Assembly: GCA_003868215.1 (NCBI GenBank)
Contig: QWDQ01000065.1
Location: 62,001 to 126,000, forward strand
Origin: Pseudophaeomoniella oleicola
Lineage: Eukaryota; Ascomycota; Eurotiomycetes; Phaeomoniellales; Phaeomoniellaceae
DNA length: 64,000 nucleotides
Reading direction: 5' to 3'
Numbering within the stretch: position 1 is the first letter of the stretch; each line of letters opens with the position of its first letter. A model generated the notes under the pieces. It saw only the letters and a program-made list of their open reading frames with translations, was not told the origin of the DNA and made no database searches. Positions 56,054-64,000 of this stretch are shown here, one piece after another. A program made the position numbers and the translations under genes.

Positions 56054-59000
56054 ATGAATTACAACAAAGGGGAGACGGTTGCGACAACACTGCCCCAATC
56101 TCCGGATACATCACATCACACACCTATGGGCTCGCAATCTCAGATCCCCATAAACACATCGGACCCTCCCTCGGTGCCAGCACCAGCTGAGCAACATGGC
56201 GGCTCACGATCACGGGTGGCCACTCCCGATCTAGTTGCGAAGGAACACATATCACAGACAGATCCGCGGAGATTCACCCCTACGTTACATGCATCTCTTG
56301 TAGGGGAGATTCTCTCCCTGAGACGGGAACTGGAAAATAAGAGTAAGGATATTAGCCAATTAGAAGATGTCCTCCATCATACCAGGGCGGATAACGAACA
56401 CCTCACGGTTACTCTCAATGACAGCAATCGCGAAACAAGAAACCTCAGAAAGCAGATGGAGCTTCTCGAAGGCGGAACTTTATCAGCCATAGACGACCTG
56501 GCCAAAGAAAGAGATGAGGCGATCGCAAACCTTACAGAGCTCCACAGACGGCTGGAGCAGTCCCAAAAGCGTGCGAGATCCCAAGAAGATCAAGCGGAGA
56601 TGACACAGCGGCTGTACGAGAGCGATAAATCTGCGTGGGAGACCGACAGACGTGCACTAGAAACCAAAGTCCATGTGGTTGAGAATCGTCTGAAAGCCGT
56701 GTTGAGCGAGATTGCAGCATCTCAAGAAGTGACTGAGCAGATCCAGCCGACGACACTCTCTGGAGGGAGGGTATCTGTCACTGAGGGTTCCATTCGCTCC
56801 GAAAGCGCTGCAAGCATGCGACCAAAGACTCGTCAAAGTAGGCGGCGGGCCAGCACAATTTCGAGTGGTCCACACGATCTTCACATACCACAGAGGCACG
56901 ACTCAGTGGAGGAGCCACTACGGAGCGCAGGCGGCCTTAGTTTGGCTGACGAGCTTGCTGTCAGTGACGAAGACGGGGAACTTGTCCTGATGGACGATGA
57001 CGAAGATGAACCAGGTGAGCATTCACCGGATGCCTTGCCCGAAGAGCGATCTTCCTCTACGCAACCTCGCTCGCCCGGTCTGAAAGCACGGAAGCTACTC
57101 GGGCTTTCCATTGACGTCCATCATATCGATTCGGGAGCACTTGGTCATCTGCAAATGTCTGACGAAGAAGAAGACGCCGTTGCTCCGGCCGCGGAGTATA
57201 TCGATACTGCAACACAATACTCTCCTCCTCCTACACCACCTCCTGCTGTCCAAAGTGGTAAGCTAGAAAGTGTCAAAGAAGAATCTTCTGCTCTGACCCC
57301 TGACGTTGTTGCAAATCAAGGCAGAAAGAGAATTGCAGAGAGAAAGAGCAATGATGATCTTATTACTAGCGCGTTAAAGCCGCCCAATATGACGTCAAGC
57401 AGTGTGCAGACCGTCGGAGACCTCCCCAGTCCGCCTACTACTCCAAAGCTGCCGGGTCTGGAAGGATTTGAGGACACTGAGACACAATCGAAGGCTGAAA
57501 CGGTCTCAAGGGAGACACAAACGGATGAGGCTAATCATCCAGAGCCGGATATAGCTCCCGTCCCAGTTTTGCAAATCCCCAAGATTGCCATCCATCCCCC
57601 AACATCACGGCCTGAAACACCAAGAGAAGGCGTCGTGTTACCGCCTCATACCAAGAATGCTGCCTGCCAAGTGGTTGTGAGAGATTTGACGCAACAGCGT
57701 TCTATTGGTATCCAAACTGCAGAGATTCGCGTAGACAATAGGCCGACTAAGCTTCCGCCACATCTAATTCCTGCACCAACTATTCGGTCACGATCTCCGG
57801 AGAAGGACTCAGGGCAACGCAACGAAAACCAGCACACATTGAGGAAGCCCCCACCAGTTGCGAGCAGCACACAGCCATTGAAAGCCAATAATAAGGAACT
57901 TGCCCCTACAAAAAAGCAATTTCCAGGGAATGACACAGGCCGCTTGAGTCAAGATCTACATCAAGACATACGTCGACCGGAGCGGACCAGCAGCCTATTT
58001 GCCGGCTTTGATGCAGCTGACGACGAAGAGAAACCGAAAGATCTCTCGAATGGATTTGGTGACGATGACGACATCTTCAATCGACCAATGATTTCGTATA
58101 CGCTTAAAGCAGGAAAGATGGTGAAGAGTACAGGAGGATTTGCGAACCAGAACATCCCCTTGGAATCAGATGGTGTTGATTTCAACGAGGGTGAAAACCC
58201 ATCAGCTACAGCCCACGAAGCGGATTTCAAAGGCAACAATGTTCTTGAGACTGTAGGAGCCACTGAATTTGACGAGGATGAAGAGGAGTTCGTGGTTCCT
58301 GGTCCTTCTCGGCCAAGTCGCCCAACGCCATCACGATTAGCCTCAAACAGTATACGACGCACAGCATTGATATCAAGTGGTACTGCGGCACATCAAGCTA
58401 TCAGAGCGAGAAGCCCTAGTCTACCTAGCTCAGACAATCCACCATTCCCTGTCCCAACAAGGCATAGCTCTCGAAAGATACCGATATCCTCAAGCGATGG
58501 TACACGGAGCCCAACCCCAAATGGAAGCACGATATCTTACGATGAAGAGCCCAACCTGCGCAAATCTCGTTCTGCGGCTGCAGTTGCGTACCAGGACCGC
58601 CTGCGCAGCGAGACACCCCCTTTGCTGTCTGCTTCGACCATACCGGAGAGCCCTTCACCACCACCGATGCCGAGCGACCAACTCTCACCGTTCGGATACC
58701 AAACCTTCCGTTCACCAGATCCTAATCAGTGGTCAACCCATCATGAGCGGGACCTCTCGGTAGCCGAGTCTACGAGTGTCGCACAGACCACTGTAGTTGA
58801 TGCTATTGCTCAAACCATGGTCGGTGAGTGGATGTGGAAATACGTTCGCCGTGGAAAGTCTTTTGGCCAAGACGGCATCCGACACCCAGATTGGGATAAT
58901 TCCAAGTCTGGTGATGATCTATCGACTGCGATCTCGCACAACGGCACTCGCCATCGCAGGTGGGTCTGGCTCGCGCCATATGAACGAGCTGTGATGTGGA

Positions 59001-60197
59001 GCAGCAAGCAACCCACCTCTGGACCGGCTCTATTGGGAAAGAGCGGACGCAAACGTAAGTATATCAGTTCCTGTTGTCTTTATGCCGAAGTTGACTTCAC
59101 CTCTAGTGGCTATCCAATCGGTACTGGATGTGAAAGATGACAACGCCTTGCCCAAGGGTTCCGGTTCATGTTTCAACCGTTCCATTCTTATTCTTACACC
59201 ACAACGAGCGTTGAAATTTACTGCTCGTAATCAAGAACGGCACTATCTCTGGCTCTCTGCGCTCTCATTCCTGAGCCATTCTCCAAATGATATTAGCGAC
59301 CTTGATGGCGTGTCGTTGCCTCTGCCTCATGAAGAGTCTGCTCCCCCACCTGTACCCACTCGATCATCCCGTCGACCTGCTATCAGAGACTCAATCCGTG
59401 TTGCAAAAGGTCGGGATGGGCCCAGAAGCGCTGGAGTTCGAGCATTCACTACCGATGGCATTATCCCACGTACCAATCAGATCAATCTGCCGCAACCCAC
59501 TCCCTTCGAAGACTCGTACGATGATTACGAAGCAGCTGATGCACCTACAGTCCCAAGAACTTCGAGTCACACTTCAGCGCTTGGACACATGGGTCACACG
59601 CGCAAACGTAGCAATACTGCCCCGCGTCCACCACCGACTGCGTTCCGAACACTCCCGTCGATATCGGGTTATGCCTCCTCACACCACAGCGGCTCTGCTG
59701 GGTCTTCATCTCTCGAACAGAGTCACACATTCTCGTCCTCGGTATACAATCCACACTCATCTTCAGTCGGCCAGCCCTCAGTCACGGGCGGTGGTCTACA
59801 GTCCACCCGTACTAGTCTGTCGAGACGGACATCTACTTCATCGGGCCAGCAAGCCCAAGCAATGAACAATTATTTCGATAATCTCGGGACCGTCCGTATG
59901 GAAGCATTCATCAAACCGGAGGCTAGTGAAAGCCATCACAGCTGGACAAGCCGTCAACATCACTCTCACAACCGAGGGTTGGGAGCCATGGGATCAGGGT
60001 CAACATCGACTGGTACCACCAGTGGCACCATGAGGTCAAGCTATCGTACTCGACATGGCCGAAAGAAAGACATGAGTTACTGGGGAGCTCCATCTAGTGT
60101 CACCTCTGGCGATGTGAGGTCGGTTGGAGGCAGCGAAGGAAGCCGAGACCGGGATTCTTGGGCTATGAAAGGCGATGACCCTTTCAGAGGTTTCTAG
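56054..60197 (+). CDS. apsA: ApsA/Num1-type cortical nuclear-migration protein with PH domain
   Basis: Cortical anchor for dynein and mitochondria, as in Num1, Mcp5 and ApsA. Two exons, 56054-59054 and 59107-60197 (GT-AG, 52 bases), 1363 residues. An N-terminal coiled coil (about residues 85-220; VGEILSLRRELENKSKDISQ) is followed by a long disordered Ser/Pro/Thr-rich region. The C-terminal PH domain (about 920-1060) spans the intron: GEWMWKYVRRG, then across the splice QSVLDVKDDNALPKG and RSILILTPQRALKFTARNQ, then HYLWLSALSFLSHSP. This PH sequence is characteristic of the family and binds phosphoinositides at the plasma membrane. The protein lacks the long tandem repeats of budding-yeast Num1. 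The tail is Ser/His/Gly-rich. An additional upstream exon is possible and cannot be excluded. Confidence 0.87.
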
Positions 60198-61246
60198 AGA
60201 GTGGACACTCTCATCACCGACGGACCGTTTTGATTGCAATGTTTCATGCACGGATGCTGAGGTTCAGTATGAAGGAACACGGAACCACAAAAAGTCGTAC
60301 ATTTCTCTTCTTTCTCTCGTTCAAGCGATGTATACCAACCTATGGAGGAAAGGCGGGAATCTTTTATTTCAGTTGCGATTGTCTTATACCCCTCTGTCAA
60401 ACATCATATATGGAGTACCGCAATTGAGCTCACGCAAGTCTAATGTCTTATCAACTATTTTACATGTCAAGAAACGCTTCTGCACAAGGTCAACAGCACA
60501 TGCATCTATCTGTACTAGTTTCATCACACGATCATCTTTGTATGTCCAATATAGTCGCTGCCTTTTTGGATGGATTAATCCAATACATCTGATTATAACC
60601 CGGACACTACATATCTACATAGGGTACTGAGGTAGAGCGCTCGATCCCGTGATACCCATAATTAACAATCATTCATTCAATGTCCTTGATCATCATGAAA
60701 GACTACCGAGCAGGTATGTAATTACTACTTTACTGCAAACAATCAATTGAATTATGAGTCTGCCCCGAAGGAGAGAGAGGCCTTGGTCGTGTGTTTTCAT
60801 CAAGTCTGATTCTTGTTGATGGTTCTTATGTTGGCACAGTAATTATTCACTTTTTACCTTGTTAATTAGGTAGTGATGATGTAGGTAATTCATTACCTTA
60901 GGTACTCGATACGAGAATCATTGATTACAGTAATACCTCGGCAATTCATTTACCTTACCTAGGTTAGGTAGGTTACCTGATCTTATCGTGTATGGTCGGT
61001 TCGGTCGAATCATTGTTGGGGATATTGTCAGCCTTTCCAATGAATTATATTTACTTAGTTACGTGCCTACTTACACATGTATCTTGATATTGTTCATTTC
61101 ATTGACGGATGCAGTCTTAACTAGCTGGCTGATTAGAATTGTTTTGGACGAAGAAGAAAGTAGTCTTTTCGCTTCGCCAATTTGCTGTGTCTTGCGCCGC
61201 TCACATCCACACTGTTCCAACAAAAGCATCAAGGGAGTTTCTCAAG
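60198..61246. other. Spacer rich in TACCT motifs
   Basis: About 1 kb, no gene. AGGTAAT, TACCTTAGGTA and TACCTAGGTTAGGTAGG motifs cluster at 60865-60975. Confidence 0.6.
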
Positions 61247-61649
61247 ATGTCTTCTTCTACCAAGAAGACCTTCAGTGCGTCCGAAGTGCAATCTCACAAC
61301 ACCCCCGAAAATGGTATGTACATCATCATCGACGACGGCGTGTACGACGTGACGAATTTCTACGACGAACATCCCGGTGGAGCGAAGATCTTGAAGAGGG
61401 TGGCGGGAAAGGATGCGAGTAAGCAGTTTTGGAAGTATCATAATGTGAGTAAGCTAATTACCTATGGATATACGAGAGCTGCTGCGGTTTTTTTTTTTGT
61501 TTTTTTTTTTGTTTTTTTTTTTTTTTGTGTCAATTGACAGGAGTCTGTGTGCTGATGTGTTTTTGTGTCCTCTCGTTTAGGAGTCGGTCTTGAAGAAGTA
61601 TTCGGAGAGGTTGAGGATCGGGAGTGTTGGGGAGAAGGCAAAGTTGTAG
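61247..61649 (+). CDS. Small soluble cytochrome b5-like protein
   Basis: Heme-binding electron carrier. Exons 61247-61444 and 61581-61649; the second acceptor gives 88 residues ending in EKAKL. The heme ligands are H42 in the HPGG motif (YDEHPGGAKIL) and H65 in FWKYHN, at the normal spacing. The N-terminus (MSSSTKKTFSASEVQSHN) has the usual start. There is no C-terminal membrane helix, so the protein is soluble or fused only by partnership, unlike microsomal b5. The intron is 136 bases and contains a very long T tract (61489-61526). An upstream acceptor at 61539-61540 also fits the consensus but leads to a stop after four codons. Fungal partners could be fatty-acid hydroxylases or reductases; not determined. 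Confidence 0.88.
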
Positions 61650-62274
61650 AGAGAGAGAGAGAGAAAGGATATATCATACGGTTGCTCATTTTACAGGCGC
61701 ATTGGATGAAGGCGTCGATAGGTTTCCGCTCTGCAAGCTACGATAGAGAAACAGCTCTCGAAAATACGAGGTTTAGTTCTATCACTCGCTTGCCTGCCTC
61801 TTGTTTATTGATGTCAGGTATCAGCCTCCGTCTGCGATCGATCACTGTTGGCCCGTCTCAACACTGTCATGTCTACACGTGAAAGAACAGGAATGCTGAA
61901 TGACAACCTTATGTCTATTTCCGCCGTGTTGATTCGATATCTACCGTGACGATGATGAACTCAACTGGGTCCCCATGCAGCGATCGTGTCGTGAGGCGAG
62001 GCGTAAGGGGCCTTCGGGGGGGTTTACTGCGTAGTACTGCGTAGTACTGCGTAGTACCTGACAGGTCGCTCATGTTTCACCTGGGAACGCCTAGTGAATG
62101 ATCGACATAACGCCCATGCTCCCCCTAAGGCCAGACGTGTCTCACGTACATCCCAAAATATCGACATTGCTGAAGTGACCTGGACTGTCTGCCTGCATTT
62201 GTGTTCTTTCTATGGTGCAGTCACAGTAGACAAGTTCAAAGGCGTAGTAGACGTGTCCTCGTAGAATCGCGAGG
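61650..62274. other. Spacer with 10-base tandem repeat
   Basis: About 625 bases, no gene. A GAGA tract follows the cytochrome b5 stop codon. Three copies of TACTGCGTAG lie at 62025-62054. Confidence 0.6.
62025..62057 (+). repeat. 10-base tandem repeat, three copies
   Basis: TACTGCGTAG three times in perfect register plus a trailing TAC. Each unit pairs with its neighbour to form GTAGTAC-like partial palindromes. Confidence 0.9.
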
Positions 62275-64000
62275 ATGCTAAATACGCGTATCTTGTTGCG
62301 GTATGTGACTGCCTCGGTATTCTTTCTGTTCCTGATCTACTTCTTGAAACCCCTTTCCGGAACCTCACGTCGACCAATCCAAGCTGTAAAAAGCAGTTTT
62401 GACTGGTCTACACTTCCTCTCAAGAACCCCGTGCAATCAATAAAAGCTCTTCCTACTGGTAATCTACCGCAATTACCACGCATCCAGTATGAGTTCCCTG
62501 CCAGCTCGGAGCTCGACAAGGAAGATAGCAGACGGAACGTGGTCAGAAATGTATTCCGGAAATCCTGGAGAAGTTATAAGCAACATGCTTGGCTTCACGA
62601 CGAGTTGATGCCAATTTCCTTGGACACCAAGGATAATTTTGGTGGCTGGTCAGCAACCTTGATCGACACTTTGGATACCCTGTGGATCATGGATCTCAAG
62701 GAGGAATTCCATGAGGCAGTAGCAGCAGTGGCCACTGTCGACTGGGCGAATACCACTTCGAAGTCTTGCAACATGTTCGAAACCACTATCCGTCATTTAG
62801 GAGGCCTGCTCTCGGCATATGACTTGAGTAATGAACCCGTGCTGCTCGATAAAGCTGTCGAATTAGGTGACATGCTCTATGCAGGCTTCGACACCCCAAA
62901 TCGGTTGCCACCGTTCTGGCTTGACTTCGAGAAGGCGAAGATGGGCGAGCTGGAAGCAGACGACCATGAACCTTCGACAAGCCCGGCGTCGCTGTCTCTT
63001 GAATTCACAAGACTAGCTCAAACTACCGGAAATCATAAGTACTACGATGCAATCGCCAAGGTGACAGAGATGTTAGACATGCATCAGAATACGACAAAGC
63101 TGCCCGGAATGTGGCCAACCTTCTTTGATCTACGAACTTATGTGCGCATGGAGGGCCATTCGTTTACCCTCGGAGCGTTGGCAGACTCGGTTTACGAGTA
63201 CCTTCCAAAGATGCATGTTCTCCTTGGTGGCCTGGAGCCGGTCTACGAAAAGCTTTACAGACATGCTTCCGAGACGATGAGAAGACACCTCCTCTTTCGA
63301 CCTATGCTCCCAGATAACGCGGATATCCTATTTTCTGGCACCGTGGAAGTAGGTGATCGCAAACAGGGGGTTATGCTCAATCCAGAAGGCCAGCATCTCA
63401 GTTGTTTTGTGGGCGGCATGTTTGGCCTTGCTGGGAGATTGTTCGATCTTCAGGAACACGTTGACCTGGGCATGAGGTTGACAAACGGCTGTATCTGGGC
63501 CTACAACGCATTCCCGAGCGGCATCATGCCCGAAATCTTCGGTATGATCCCATGTAACTCCACGGATGGGTGCGAATGGGACCAAGAGAGATGGGAAACG
63601 GCTCGGTCGAAAGCCGAAGACAAGAGCAGGACGATCCCACGGGGGTTTGCCAACGCTCGTAACCCTTCGTATAGCCTCCGCCCCGAAGCCATCGAAAGCG
63701 TCTTCATTCTCTACCGTATAACGGGAAAGACAGAACTGCAGGACGCCGCGTGGACGATGTTCCAGAACATTCAGATGGAAACCGAAACCGAATTTGCCAA
63801 CTCGGCGATTCAAGACGTCACCACAATTAAGTCACTGAAAAGTGATTCTATGGAGGTGAGTTTGACATACCCACCATAGAGACAGCATCTCCATTCTCCC
63901 TTCTCCCTTCTCTCCCATTTTCCTTCACATCTTAACTGTTCAGAACTGACCATCTTCACCACACAGAGTTTCTGGCTATGCGAAACCCTTAAATACTTCT
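62275..64000 (+). CDS. GH47 alpha-1,2-mannosidase (3' partial)
   Basis: Class I mannosidase that trims Man residues from N-glycans in the ER or Golgi. Exon 1 is 62275-63855; a GT-AG intron leads to a second exon at 63967 that runs off the window (SFWLCETLKYF). Type II membrane anchor at about residues 9-26 (YVTASVFFLFLIYFL), a stem of about 60 residues, then the catalytic alpha/alpha barrel: RNVFRKSWRSYKQHAWLHDEL, FGGWSATLIDTLDTLWIM, FETTIRHLGGLLSAYDLS, HLSCFVGGMFGLAGR and YSLRPEAIESVFILYRITG with the conserved Arg-Pro-Glu. The Cys-containing loop PCNSTDGCEWD is seen in several fungal paralogues. The C-terminal end with the calcium-binding Thr lies beyond the window. Which paralogue this is stays open. 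Confidence 0.93.

Overview
The window is nuclear DNA of a filamentous ascomycete (Pezizomycotina, possibly Leotiomycetes; the class is a guess). Signs are short GT-AG introns of about 45-140 bases, CT-rich promoters with CAAAATG-like starts, 0.2-6 kb spacers, and a purely fungal gene set: Wee1, Ypt6, Vma16, Orc3, Nop14, ApsA/Num1, sedolisin, GH12 and CCG-6-like cell-wall protein. I see no bacterial operons, CRISPR array, rRNA or convincing tRNA.

Layout. 1-6.6 kb holds housekeeping genes: the Wee1 kinase (5' end outside the window), Rab6/Ypt6 (minus, three exons including a 26-nt one) and V-ATPase subunit c'' (plus, five exons). 6.6-19.3 kb is looser, with a coiled-coil orphan, a bZIP factor, a secreted 744-residue protein of unknown function, a small Cys-rich protein and possible gene relics. 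19.3-38.3 kb is gene-dense: a secreted S53 peptidase, ORC3 head-to-head with a mitochondrial PPR-type protein, an acetate-transporter-family protein, a copper amine oxidase, NOP14, and an unrecognised membrane-anchored helical protein. 38.3-44.7 kb is a 6.4-kb gene desert with a diverged dispersed repeat. 44.7-53 kb is accessory in flavour: a GPI-anchored wall protein, a GH12 endoglucanase, a glutathionyl-hydroquinone-reductase type GST, a haloacid dehalogenase and an alpha/beta hydrolase. 56-64 kb holds an ApsA/Num1-type cortical anchor, a small cytochrome b5 and a GH47 mannosidase cut by the window end.

The genes do not form a single pathway. The nearest thing to a functional neighbourhood is the GST, dehalogenase and hydrolase trio at 48.3-52.9 kb, plausibly detoxification or aromatic catabolism, next to a plant-wall-degrading enzyme. 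No new biological system stands out with strong support. The best leads are a tandem splice acceptor in the cytochrome b5 gene, recurrent short palindromes in spacers, a Cys-rich mini-protein, and strong C-ending-codon islands in the 3' parts of several genes.
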